From contig NC_088786.1 in assembly GCF_949628265.1 (NCBI RefSeq), positions 11,594,001 through 11,658,000 on the forward strand: DNA of 64,000 bases. Direction: 5' to 3'. A program made the position numbers and the translations under genes. A model generated the notes under the pieces. That model did no database searches, was not told where the DNA came from, and saw nothing but the letters and a program-made list of their open reading frames with translations. Below, piece by piece: positions 1 to 9,062 of this stretch (its first letter is position 1; every line of letters starts with the position of its first letter). Source of the DNA: Cloeon dipterum (taxonomy: Eukaryota; Arthropoda; Insecta; Ephemeroptera; Baetidae).

Positions 1-177
1 GGATAACATTGGGCCCGAGTGGCCACAGAGGAGCTTGGGCCCAATGCGGCTATCTTTTCGACTGCCCGTACCAAGGTCTTTTATTGAAATGCCAGACATT
101 TGTCCCTAAAACCGCAGCAAAGGTGCGGAAAACCAGCAAGTTGCGTGTCGGCGCTGGTGCGTCTCCCGCAGCCCGTT
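1..177 (+). repeat. Interspersed repeat, left part (interrupted by the palindromic element)
   Basis: This stretch is clearly related to 36591-36842 (plus) and to the reverse complement of 51521-51644. Shared landmarks are GGATAACAT, CCGAGTGGCC, GTCTTTTATTGAAA and ATTTGTCCCTAAA. The repeat is broken at 177/178 and resumes at 19795. The family is not identified and has no coding capacity that I can see. Confidence 0.8.
172..177. repeat. Target site duplication, left copy (CCCGTT)
   Basis: CCCGTT directly precedes the first base of the left terminus and recurs at 19795-19800 directly after the right terminus. Removing the element and one copy restores a sequence that aligns without gaps to the uninterrupted repeat at 36.8 kb. 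Confidence 0.85.
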
Positions 178-567
178 AGTAGAGGATTTATACCGATTCT
201 GGCCACCACTAGTCGATCGTTCCCCACTCTCCCACTTGGTTTCTCCCGCTTCACTCAACGATTCTGTTATCTCCCACCTCACTTGATAATTATGTTGGAT
301 AAAAAAATGAATAAAATGAATCACCATTTAATAATTTCTGAAGTCAGGTACAAAAATGAATAAAATGAAACAATCACAAATAAAATTGATTACCTTTTAT
401 TTCCCAAAACCAAAAATATGTATACAAACTTGTAAAAGTTGGAAAACACAGTTAATATTCCATGAGATTACTATAATACCGTCGACATAGTTTCATTTGC
501 TCCATGAAATTCTTTTATTTCACAAACCAAAAATAAATTATACAATTCAAGTAATTCCGACGATAGC
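178..567. other. Terminal non-coding region of the left arm
   Basis: About 390 bp between the left terminus and the stop of the first ORF. The sequence is AT-rich, with repeated ATAAAATGAAT-like motifs near 301-370. A TTTATTT stretch near 511 could give an AATAAA poly(A) signal on the minus strand for the ORF at 568-1035. I see no gene here. The mirror is 19405-19794. Confidence 0.5.
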
Positions 568-1035
568 TTATTGAAGAAGATCCAAACATTTTTTCTCTAA
601 CGACTTATCGCTCCCATAATGTCTATAACAGCAATCTTTTAGTTTCCAAATATTATCACTCAAAAAATTGTAATATTCAGCAATAATTTCATAATTTTCT
701 ATTATTGTCTTAAATTCATTCATTGTGATCTTGAGTAGGAAAGGATGTGGCAATTTCCTTTCAATTCTTTCGATGAAATAACATCCGTGATTTTCGCTAT
801 AAAGAAGATTTATAAAATTCCCTATTCGATAACTCTTTTTTTCACTCATACAATCTATCATCATCTCCGAATTTTGAACATACTCCTCAATATATATAAA
901 ATCAACGCATTCATCATAAGGATCTTGTTCAATAACGCAACACGGATAGATCCCAACAATTTGTTTTCGACCGTCGTCGAGTTCAACAACGCCAATTCCA
1001 ACCTTGACTTTTCCAAACGTTCGCGTCAGAAGCAT
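568..1035 (-). CDS. Unknown element protein, 155 aa (left-arm copy)
   Basis: An intact ORF whose function I do not recognise. I start it at the first ATG, giving an N-terminus MLLTRTFGKVKVG; a longer in-frame extension begins with GTG and lacks an ATG. The N-terminal half is strand-like (VGIGVVELDDGRKQIVGIYP) followed by a Cys pair and an acidic stretch (EQDPYDECVDF). The C-terminal half is predicted helical and Lys/Glu-rich. There is no signal peptide or membrane segment. A TAAATA box lies about 55 bp upstream of the ATG with a TCATTA initiator-like site about 30 bp after it. The ORF is identical in the right arm, and the 182-aa ORF lies upstream in the same orientation. An intact frame among decayed neighbours suggests recent function. 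Confidence 0.6.
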   Translation of the reverse strand: MLLTRTFGKVKVGIGVVELDDGRKQIVGIYPCCVIEQDPYDECVDFIYIEEYVQNSEMMIDCMSEKKSYRIGNFINLLYSENHGCYFIERIERKLPHPFLLKITMNEFKTIIENYEIIAEYYNFLSDNIWKLKDCCYRHYGSDKSLEKKCLDLLQ

Positions 1036-1158
1036 ACTCGCGCACTCCACCGAAGCTAATGATCGCTCCTGTCTAAACTCAATCCTATTTATTCATGAAA
1101 GTGGGAGGGGAAATTATGTAATAACTAACCTTGAGATTACTGTTATATGTTCCCAATG

Positions 1159-1707
1159 TCATTCAAAGTCAAAAAAACCACGACGATTTTCATGAAACAT
1201 GGTAAGGATTTCAAACGAATTATAATACATTTTCTTCAACGTGTTGCTAGAAATACACCACTTTCCATTTCGTTCACAATACAAATGTGATAAACCGTCG
1301 TACGTCGGTCGCAACACGATCGTCGGAGCGATCATTTTCATTATCTCAAAAGGGTTTCCGGAATTAACGAGACGACCGCTATTAAGTCGAAGGAAAACCT
1401 CCATCAGATAAGAGAAATCCTGCAACGCGACCGTAAACTCATCACCATACACAATCCACTCGAACGAAATGTCCTGATCCTCTTCGTGCTTAATTTTAAA
1501 GTGAGTTGTTTCACCACCATACTCTAAAAACGATATAATGTAATGATGCTCTTCTGCGAGATGCGTCAAGGTGTCCGCGAAAAGCTCACAACTCTCCTGC
1601 GTTTCTTTGTCGTATAAACTAATATCGATCTCGGACTCACCACGTTTGTAGGATACGTACAAGTCCTTCTCACACCCGATCGAGAACTTTTTCTGTAAGC
1701 CCGCCAT
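1159..1707 (-). CDS. Unknown element protein, 182 aa (left-arm copy)
   Basis: An intact ORF with an ATG start (MAGLQKKFSIGCEKDLYVSY). It has no signal peptide, membrane span or motif I recognise. Features are an acidic patch near residues 75-85 (KHEEDQDISFEW), a hydrophobic segment near 98-107 (FSYLMEVFLRLN), MIAPTIVLRP near 125-135 and a conserved end (EILTMFHENR). A decayed paralog at 7884-8477 keeps the last two blocks, so this is a gene family within the element. It has its own TATA promoter. A replication, structural or accessory role is possible, but nothing in the sequence decides between them. Confidence 0.65.
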   Translation of the reverse strand: MAGLQKKFSIGCEKDLYVSYKRGESEIDISLYDKETQESCELFADTLTHLAEEHHYIISFLEYGGETTHFKIKHEEDQDISFEWIVYGDEFTVALQDFSYLMEVFLRLNSGRLVNSGNPFEIMKMIAPTIVLRPTYDGLSHLYCERNGKWCISSNTLKKMYYNSFEILTMFHENRRGFFDFE

Positions 1708-1759
1708 GACTGAATGCTGGTGAAAGAATCAGGTGACGGTATATATTCACGGCAAGGAG
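1708..1759 (-). promoter_or_regulatory. Promoter of the 182-aa gene (left arm)
   Basis: On the minus strand the order is CCTTGCCGTGAATATATACC, a spacer, then ATTCAGTC and ATGG. TATA-to-initiator spacing is about 32 bp and the initiator touches the start codon. The CCTTGC-GTGAATATATA block recurs upstream of every decayed copy of this gene in the arm. Confidence 0.65.
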
Positions 1760-1829
1760 AGGGGAAAAAGGTAGTGACGGTTGTACTGCGCACGTCAAAA
1801 GAATAATCCAAAAGGAAATCTTTTCACCC

Positions 1830-2012
1830 TCATACAATCTCCTGCTCCATTAATTTATAATGGCCGTAAGGAAGAGTAGAGTGGTCTGGTAAAATAACGC
1901 GTTTATCGTCATGCGGGTCCAAAGCTAATTTACATATTTTTGACGTATACAACTTATGAGGAGCAGAGGTGATGTTCGAAAAAGTAACATAATCAAACCC
2001 AACCCTTTTCAC
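1830..2012 (-). pseudogene. Fragment of a second unknown gene family, about 60 codons (left arm)
   Basis: An open frame without an ATG; it begins GTG-AAA-AGG. It includes YVTFSNITSAP, LALDPHDDK and YGHYKLMEQ. Two decayed relatives with extra upstream codons lie at about 2217-2460 and 3470-3655, so this looks like the 3' end of a longer gene that lost its 5' part. Function unknown. Confidence 0.45.
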
Positions 2013-2039
2013 AAATATCAGAGGAGAAAACTACACGTA

Positions 2040-2180
2040 CAAGGTGCTTCTCGCACCCGATCGAGAACCTTTTCTGTAAGAGAGCCACGACTAAATGATG
2101 ATCTAAAAGAATCAGGAGATTTTATATATTCACAGCAAGGAGTGTGAACAAACAGAAGCGGTCACTTAGAGGGCGACGAG
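2040..2180 (-). pseudogene. Decayed promoter plus 5' end of a 182-aa gene copy (left arm)
   Basis: On the minus strand: CTTGCTGTGAATATATAAAA, then ATTTAGTCGTGGCTCTC and the coding-like GTTCTCGATCGGGTGCGAG. The start codon is GTG rather than ATG, and homology ends after about 25 codons. The mirror is 17792-17932. Confidence 0.55.
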
Positions 2181-2216
2181 AGAAAAAGTTAATCCAACCT
2201 TTGTAGAAGATAATGG

Positions 2217-2460
2217 AACCCACATTCCAACAAATGCTGCATTAATTTATAACGATCAAAAGGAAGAGTAGAGTGCTCCGATAAAATTACTCATTTATCA
2301 TCGTGTGGATCCAAAACTAATTTACTAATTTTTTTATTTATACAACCTATGATTTACAGAGTTGATATATTGAAAAAGTAATTATTATTTATCGTTCTTG
2401 AGCACGCAGTTAACAAAATCCGCGTGACAAAAATCTTTTTCATAGTGCATTTTTAAATCC
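2217..2460 (-). pseudogene. Decayed copy of the second unknown gene family (left arm)
   Basis: It aligns to 1830-2012 (ATTAATTTATAA, GGAAGAGTAGAGTG, TTTATCATCGTGTGGATCCAAA) but contains several in-frame stops. An upstream portion encodes HYEKDFCHADFVNC. The mirror is about 17512-17755. Confidence 0.45.
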
Positions 2461-2662
2461 CTTTGGCTTTTTTTTTACACTCTCCATCATCACAGATATA
2501 GCTATACATTTTAGATCGAGGAGCAACAAACTCATTGTTCGTAATGAGGATCCTTTTAATTCATCCACGAATTTATCGTACACTTTTCAATTTTTAGGTG
2601 AGTATAGTGGATATGGTTTTTTTTTGGGGGAAGCGAGCTAAAATCTAAATGATGAGATATTT

Positions 2663-2958
2663 ATATTGAATATAATTAAAACCAGGCTTCATCCTCGTTG
2701 TCAATAAAAGAGAATTTTGTACATTTGGTCTTTGGAGCTTGCCTCATCTGCCTCATGAATAGGTGGGTGTTTTAAAGAATTGTATGGAACTTTATGTGAT
2801 TTTAGATGTGACATTATTGCATTGTTTGTATTTGATTGAAATTGTAACTCATGATTAGGACGTTTGTGATGACGTCGAAACTGGTCGAGGAATAAATAAG
2901 ACGAATTTCTCTTTTATTGACAACGAGGATGAAGCCTGGTTTTAATTATATTCAATAT
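2663..2958. mobile_element. MITE-like inverted-repeat mini-element, 296 bp (left arm)
   Basis: Terminal inverted repeats of about 50 bp read ATATTGAATATAATTAAAAC and onward, through a CCAGGCTTCATCCTCGTTG core. No ORF. A deleted relative outside the palindrome, at 48580-48700, shares GGTCTTTGGAGC, CCTC-CTGC-TCATGAATAGG, GGAACTGGTC and GAAGCCTGGTTT. This is therefore a dispersed family. The target duplication is unclear. Confidence 0.6.
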
Positions 2959-3029
2959 GTAAACAACCTCGAGTGATCGCATTTTTCAAATATTGATGAG
3001 ATATTTGTTGATGTTCATAATTGAAATAG

Positions 3030-3185
3030 GTTGTTTTAAATTCAGTGATAACCCCAGCCAATCGTGAGCATTTCTGCAAGAGAACCATGACTGAGTGATG
3101 GTGAAAAGAATCAGGAGACTTAATATATTCAAAGCAAGGAGTGGGAAAAATAGTAGCGGTCACTTAGAGGGCGACGAGAGAAAAA
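3030..3185 (-). pseudogene. Another decayed promoter/5' end of the 182-aa gene (left arm)
   Basis: On the minus strand: CTCGTCGCCCTCTAAGTGAC, CTTGCTTTGAATATATTAAG, ACTCAGTCATGGTTCTCTTG. The ATG survives but the frame soon diverges from the intact gene (MVLLQKCSRLAG). The mirror is 16787-16942. Confidence 0.5.
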
Positions 3186-3469
3186 AAGTTAACATAAAAT
3201 AATAACATATCGATTATACATATTCATTCACCAAAGGTAGTGGAAAAAAGTTGTGTCAGTGTGTTTATACTCTGCTCAAAGTGTTGAGTGGGGAGAAATT
3301 AGCGAGAGAGATCAGTTGGGAGACATCCACTTGGGATGTCCACTTGTGAGCACTTGTGAGATCATCCCAATTTTTATTCGATCCGCCAAGTAAAAAAAGC
3401 ACTTAACAATAACTCTTCAAATAAGGTCAATGCTGTAATAGAATTCATTTTCTCATTCGTAAACATGCT

Positions 3470-3655
3470 CTAAATTAATAATAACCGTAAGGAAGCGTGG
3501 AAATGTTTTGGTAAATCGTTTATCATAATGAGTATCCAAAGCTAATTTAAAAGTTTATAACTTAATTATGATTGACAGAGCTGATATTAGAAAACTTGGT
3601 TTTCTATCATTGTTGAGTGCACAGTTAACATAAAATAGATATCATATTAAATTAG
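3470..3655 (-). pseudogene. Third, most decayed copy of the second unknown gene family (left arm)
   Basis: It shares ATTAATAATAACCGTAAGGAAG, TTTATCATAATGAGTATCCAA and GACAGAGCTGATAT with the copies at 1830-2012 and 2217-2460. Multiple stops. The mirror is 16317-16502. Confidence 0.4.
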
Positions 3656-3728
3656 GGAACGGCTAACTAAAACATCCTGCTTAATTACTGGTTTAAAGCG
3701 TGGTAAAAAGAAGTAACTTTTTTTTTTA

Positions 3729-5213
3729 ATGAGAGAAGAGTTCTCTGGTGATAATTTTTCCTCCACGTTAATTGACCATTTATTTGTCCGCGTTAAATCA
3801 TTGCGGAACATTTCAAGTGTCATCACACACAAGATCTCTGACCATTACGCAATCGCTACGTTGCTATACACACAAACAAAAACACAACAAGCAATTGATG
3901 TAGCACGAACTGACTTCCAGTCAGTGTATACAGACTTAAACACCTAATTTTGGCCAAATGACTGTTTTTGATAAAAGTTTTGAAAAGTTTCTTAAAATCC
4001 ACCTAACTAGCTACCTAACAAAATTTTCCATAATAGACTCAAGGCAATATGCATACCAAAAAGGCAAAGGTGTAAATGAACTATTTGTAAATTTCTCTGA
4101 TTTTATTAACTCTAGTTTGAGTGCAAAAGATTTTGTTGCTGGTTTGTTCATTGACACGAGAATGGCTTTTGATGTGCTGGATTATAATAAACTGCTAGTT
4201 AAACTAGATAGTGTTGGCATACGTGGACCAGTTTTGAGTTTATTCAAAAGTTATTTAACAAATCGCAATTTTGTTGTAAAAATAAACAAAGAGATGAGTG
4301 AAACACGTGAGCTTGACCGAGGCGTGCCCCAGGGATCAAACCTGGGCTCAATATTGTTTATAATGTACATGAATGATTTGTTCCCTCTGCTCAAAAATTG
4401 CTTTATAAATATTTTCGCAGACGATATCGTGATCCTACACTCCCACAAAGATTTAGCGGTATGCCAAAATGTGATTCAATCTGAATTTAATATTGTGACT
4501 GAGTGGTGCTATGATAGTGGTTTTTTAATCAACACGAAAAAGACCGTGTCTTTATTGTTTTGTCAACTGAGGTTGTGAAAAGATTGCAAACTGCGAGTTA
4601 TATGTCATGATACCGAGTGTATTCACAATTTTTGTATTAACTGTGGTTGCAGAGAACTGTTGCAAGCGAACCAAACGAAATATTTAGGTGTTATTGTGGA
4701 CCAAGACTTTAATTTTAATATTCATATTCAACATGTTTCCAAAAAGCTCCGTAAAATTGTGTGCGACTTCAGTTACTTAACGGCTAACATGCCATATAAT
4801 GTGCGAAGGATTATGTATTTCTCTCTGGCTCATTCTTATTTGAATTATGGTATAACCGCATGGGGAGCTGTGAACTTGTCGCCTCTATTTTGCACCTCCA
4901 AGAAAAAATACTGTATAAAATGTGTTCAAAAAAGCACCAACAAAACGTTGAGAATTTCTTTCATTTTTGGTGCGTGTTGCCTGTTGACAAGATTTATCAG
5001 CTTAGTTCACTGTGTGTTAAATATTTTGATGATGACTTTGGCGATCAGAGATTTCACCAGTATAATACACGATTGTTAGATAATAAATATTTCAATAGAA
5101 CATCTGAATGTATTTTGCCGAGACTGTGGAACATGTTACCGAGTGAGTTAACAAATCTGAGAGACAAAAGTGATGTTAAGCGAAAAATCAAAAAGTGCCT
5201 TATAAACAATTGA
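3729..5213 (+). pseudogene. Endonuclease/reverse transcriptase ORF of copy A (broken)
   Basis: Residues encoded at 3729-3947 match the end of an APE-type endonuclease (TLIDHLFVRV, SDHYAIATLLY). An internal deletion then joins straight to reverse transcriptase at 3958. RT motifs are LFIDTRMAFDVLDYNKLL (motif A region), GVPQGSNLGSILFIMYMNDL and the catalytic FADD. The frame stops at 4578 and resumes at 4660-5079 and 4860-5213 (thumb and C-terminal region), so at least two frameshifts are present. A working enzyme would copy the element's RNA at a nicked chromosomal target; this copy cannot encode an intact one. Mirror at 14759-16243. Confidence 0.8.
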
Positions 5214-5308
5214 ATCGAACTCTTATCGACCATATACTGCATTATTTTCATGATAATGTGTACACGACTGTATTAAATTATGCTGCCTTGCGCAGCTATG
5301 TATAAGCA

Positions 5309-5337
5309 CCAGCCGTTAATTCTTCGGAATTGACTGG
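5309..5337 (+). repeat. 3' hairpin of retrotransposon copy A
   Basis: The stem GTTAATTC/GAATTGAC closes a TTCG tetraloop, with an outer CCA/TGG pairing. Copy B has the equivalent hairpin at 7823-7851 with a different stem sequence. It is probably the 3' recognition structure for the element's reverse transcriptase. Confidence 0.55.
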
Positions 5338-5379
5338 ACTTCCAAGGTTTAGAAATAAATATTCTTCTTTAAAAAAAAA

Positions 5380-5729
5380 GTAAAACCAAGCACATGATTG
5401 ATACACATTCTTAATTTCAAATTAAACCATAAATTGTGTCATCATTCCCAATCTATGTGCTCCATCAGTAATTTTCAAATTTTCTCTGCATAACATTTTG
5501 ACCTCTTTGATGATTAAGATCACTTTCTGTTCTCATGACAAAGAATTCTGTACAGTGCACTTGCATTTTTTAATATATATGTATTGTACTCACCACAAAC
5601 AACATACTCACGGAGTAGCCAAAATGAGGAAATATGTACTACATGCAATTGTAAATTACATGAATTAATATTCTGCTCCTTCTTTGATAATATATTTCCA
5701 ATCCAACCAGGATAGCTAAATTTTCATTC
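5380..5729. other. AT-rich spacer between retrotransposon copies
   Basis: No convincing gene on either strand. It may be residual element DNA split by the retrotransposon insertions. Mirror at 14243-14592. Confidence 0.5.
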
Positions 5730-5766
5730 CAACATTTCTTGAGGTAGTACACGGCGGTGTAGCAAA

Positions 5767-7713
5767 GTGTGGGTTACGCCTGCACTTGAAGCACTAATCA
5801 GAGAACGTGATAGATTATTTAGGAGATCAAAAATTAATAAGACGAACATGTTATACAGGACCAAATATAACAAATATCGTAATAAAGTCAAACAAAAACT
5901 TAAACTCACGGAGAAAAATTATAATCTTAAAGTTTTTAAATCATGTCAAGGTGATGATAAATTAACGTGGACTAAGTTAAATTCTCTTTTGGGCCGAACA
6001 GTAAACTCTTTAGATGATACAATTTTGCGATACATGACTCGTACTTTAGATTTGTCAGATATTTTTAAATGGTTTTCGCCACCAATTTACTGAGGCACCG
6101 GCCAAAAGCTCACTCAGTCGCGCCTTTCGTGCGTTGAGACAAACGAGCCGGCACAGCAGAGCATGCGGCTCCCGAGAGCGACACACACACGTAAATATGT
6201 GCTATCATTGCTAGTCTTAATAAAAACAAAGGCCCGGGAGTTGACGATGTTTCTGTGCATGATGTTCAGCATGCAGGTGTTGCGTTTGAAAAGCTCCTCT
6301 GTTCAGTACTTTAATAAGTCAATTAAAACCATCAGCTTTCCAGACTGTCTCAAAACAGCAGTTATCCGCCCATTGTACAAAGACTCTGCGCACATCAAAT
6401 TCGAGAACTACCACCCAATATCCATACTGACAGTTTTTGATAAAATATTTGAAAAGTTTCTCGAAATACACCTAACTAGCTACTTAAGCGAATTTTCAAT
6501 ATTAGACTCACGACAATATGTGTACCAGAAAGGAAAAGGTGTTTATGAGCTGTTTGCTAATTGCTCTGATTATATAAATTCCAATCTCAGTGCCAAAAAT
6601 TATGTAAGCTGGTGTTTTTATAGATATGAAAAAAGCATTTGATGTGCTTGATCATGATAAACTCCTGGTCAAACTAGAGAATATTGGCATTCGTGGAACT
6701 GACTTAGATCTGTTCAAAAGCTTTTTAAACAATCGTAAATTTGTGGTAAAAATTAACAAAGAGATTAGCAAGAAATGCGAGCTTCACCGTGGTGTGCCCC
6801 AAGGATCAAATCTGGACCCAATTTTGTTTATTTTGTGTATGAACGATCTGTTTCCGCTATTGAATAAGTGCTTTGTTAATATTTTCGCTGATGACAATGT
6901 GATACTACCCCCACAAAGATTTTGCGGTATGCCAGAGTGTAATTCAGTCTGAATTTAATATTGTCACTGAGTGGTACCATGATAATGGTTTTTTAATTAA
7001 CACGAAAAAGAAAGTGTGTTTACTTTTTTTGTCAACCGAGGCTGCGAGAAGACTGCCAGCTGCAAATAGTGTGCCATGATACAGACTGTATCCATAACTT
7101 TTGTATTGGCTGTAGCTGCAGGAAACTGTCGCAAGTGATTCAGACAAAGTATTTATGTGTGCTAGTTGACCAAGAATTTAATTTTAAGGCTAATATATTC
7201 AACATGTTTCTAAAAAGCTTCGTAAAATTATATGTGAATTTAATTATTTAAAGGCGAATATACCTTACAGTGTGAGAAAGATTATGTATTTTTCCCTTGC
7301 TCATTCCTACTTAAATTATGACATAACCGCATGGGGAGCATTCAGTTTGATGGCTTTGTTGAACCTCCAAGAGAAAGTATTATACAAGATGTGCTCTAAA
7401 AATACTGACAGATAGTGGAGGATTTCTTTCAATTTTGGAATGTATTGCCTGTTGCCAAAATTTACCAACTAAACTTCCTGAGTGTTAAATACTTTGATGG
7501 CGATTTTGGTGTTCAGAGAACACACCAGTATAATACACTCGTTTATTGCTTTCTGCTCCAGTTGTGGAACCAATGCTTGTAAACAAGTATTCTTACCGAA
7601 CATCTGTATTTATTTTGCCAAGACTTTGGAACATGTTGCCGAGTGAACTAAAAAATTTGACTGACAAATGTGTTGTGAAGTGAAAAATCAAAAAGTGGCT
7701 TATGAACAGTTGA
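5767..7713 (+). pseudogene. Reverse transcriptase ORF of copy B (broken)
   Basis: 5767-6093 encodes the linker upstream of RT (basic, coiled region). 6163-6642 encodes the fingers region (SFPDCLKTAVIRPLYKD, NYHPISIL). 6626-6952 carries the palm (KKAFDVLDHDKLL, HRGVPQGSNLDPILFI, FADD). Remnants of the C-terminal region continue to 7713 with many stops. There are several frameshifts and an apparent replacement near 6090-6180. It cannot make an active protein. Protein-level divergence from copy A shows that the two copies inserted independently. Confidence 0.8.
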
Positions 7714-7822
7714 ATAGACTGTCAAAGACTACACACTGCAATAATAAATTTTTTGATTTTATGTAAATTGCACATGAATGTACAATAATTGTGTTGCCTT
7801 AAATTGTGCAGTAGAACAAGCA

Positions 7823-7851
7823 CCAGCCGTTAGTTCTCCGGAATTGGCTGG
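7823..7851 (+). repeat. 3' hairpin of retrotransposon copy B
   Basis: CCAGCC/GGCTGG outer stem, a small bulge, AGTTC/GAATT inner stem and a TCCG loop. It corresponds to 5309-5337 in copy A. Mirror at 12121-12149. Confidence 0.5.
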
Positions 7852-7883
7852 ACTTCTGTAGTTTTCAAAATAAATATTTTTCT

Positions 7884-8477
7884 TCAAAAAGTAATAATAA
7901 TACCATCCGCACTAGTTTTTACATGAAGGTTTTCAGTGACACCTTTACGATTTTCATGAAAAACGGTAAGGATTTCTGACGATTGTTGATACATTTTCGC
8001 CAACATGTCAATAGAAATATGCCACATATCATCTTGTTCACAAAGCATAAGTTCATTGCTACCGTATCGCAGTCGAAACTCCATCGTTGGAGCAATAATT
8101 TCCAATCACTCGAAAACACGTCTGGCTAACGAAAGACTAACGCTATTAATTTGACGGAACACCTCCATCAGATGAGAGAACTCCTGCAGGGTGTAATCGC
8201 GTGAACTCACCACCATACGCAATCCACTTGAACAAAATGTCCTGATCCTCTTCGTGTTCGATTTTGAAGTATGTTGTTTCACAACCATACTCTTAAGCGC
8301 ATTCTAATGTAATGCTACTCCCCAGCGAGATGCGTTAAGATGTCCGCGAAAAGCACATAATTCTCCTGCGCTACTTTGTCATACATACAAATATCAATTG
8401 CAAACTCACCACATTATTTGTAAGTCACGTACAAGGTGTGCTTCTCGCACCCGATCGAGAACCTCTTCTGTAAGAGA
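7884..8477 (-). pseudogene. Full-length decayed paralog of the 182-aa gene (left arm)
   Basis: On the minus strand it starts GTGGCTCTCTTACAG after a TATATAAAA box and a TTCAGTC initiator. It follows the intact gene from end to end, but with the ATG lost, several stops and frameshifts. The last 73 codons remain open (EIIAPTMEFRLRYGS, EILTVFHENRKG). An insertion near the end replaces the intact gene's terminus. Mirror at 11495-12088. Confidence 0.7.
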
Positions 8478-9037
8478 GCCACGACTGAATAATGGTGAAA
8501 AGAATAAGGAGATTTTATATATTCACAGCAAGGAGTGAGAAAAACAGAAGCGGTCACTTAGAGGGCGACGAGAGAAAAAGTTAATCCAACCTTTGTTGAA
8601 CATAATGGAACCCACATTCCAACAAATGCTGCATTGTCAGCGACGCGGGGCAGAGGCCGCCGAATGGGTGCAATCGGTCCTGCAAGCGCGCCTTCTCTCT
8701 ATCACGAGGTCGGAGCCTGTTCTTCTAGCCATGGTAGACTTGAAAGGGTGCAGGGTGGACACGAAGGGAAAATGAAGGGAAAATGCTGACTTACTATACC
8801 ATGCCAGTTTATCGTTGATAGCGGCGTCAGTACAGCGTGGCTAGCCAGAGGGACGAGCGAGGGAGCGAGAGAGTTACTCTCTTGCTCACGTATACCGTCA
8901 GGAGAGTGAATGTGTAGGTGCGAGCAGGTCGTGTGCACGCGAGAGGCTCTTGCGTTGCCTTTATTGATACCGGAGTTTCTCCCTCCGCTCTCCCCTGTGG
9001 ACGCCCGAAAGTTCACGTCATTACATATCGGTGCACA
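8388..9037. repeat. Tandem unit 1, about 650 bp (left arm)
   Basis: It runs from CAAATATCAATTGC to TCGGTGCACAATA and is repeated at 9063-9682. It contains the 182-gene promoter block (minus strand) and a stretch with open frames of unknown origin. Mirror at 10935-11584. Confidence 0.7.
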
Positions 9038-9062
9038 ATAATTATTAATACGATCGTAATAA

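Larger units (their letters stand above)
3650..5379 (+). mobile_element. Non-LTR retrotransposon copy A, 5'-truncated (left arm)
   Basis: It contains the end of an endonuclease domain, a reverse transcriptase, and a 3' tail ending in AATAAATATT and an A-run at 5371-5379. It shares its 3' end with copy B (5730-7889), so both belong to one APE-type family (jockey/CR1-like group). The 5' boundary is approximate. Confidence 0.75.
5730..7889 (+). mobile_element. Non-LTR retrotransposon copy B, 5'-truncated (left arm)
   Basis: Same family and orientation as copy A, but starting in the endonuclease/RT linker. The 3' tail at 7862-7889 reads TTTTCAAAATAAATATTTTTC and then a short A-run. It abuts the end of the decayed 182-aa paralog at 7884. 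Confidence 0.75.

Noticed and set aside
3650-7889. Treating the reverse transcriptases as the element's own replication genes
   Set aside because: They are truncated, frameshifted copies of a non-LTR family with their own 3' tails, nested within the arm.
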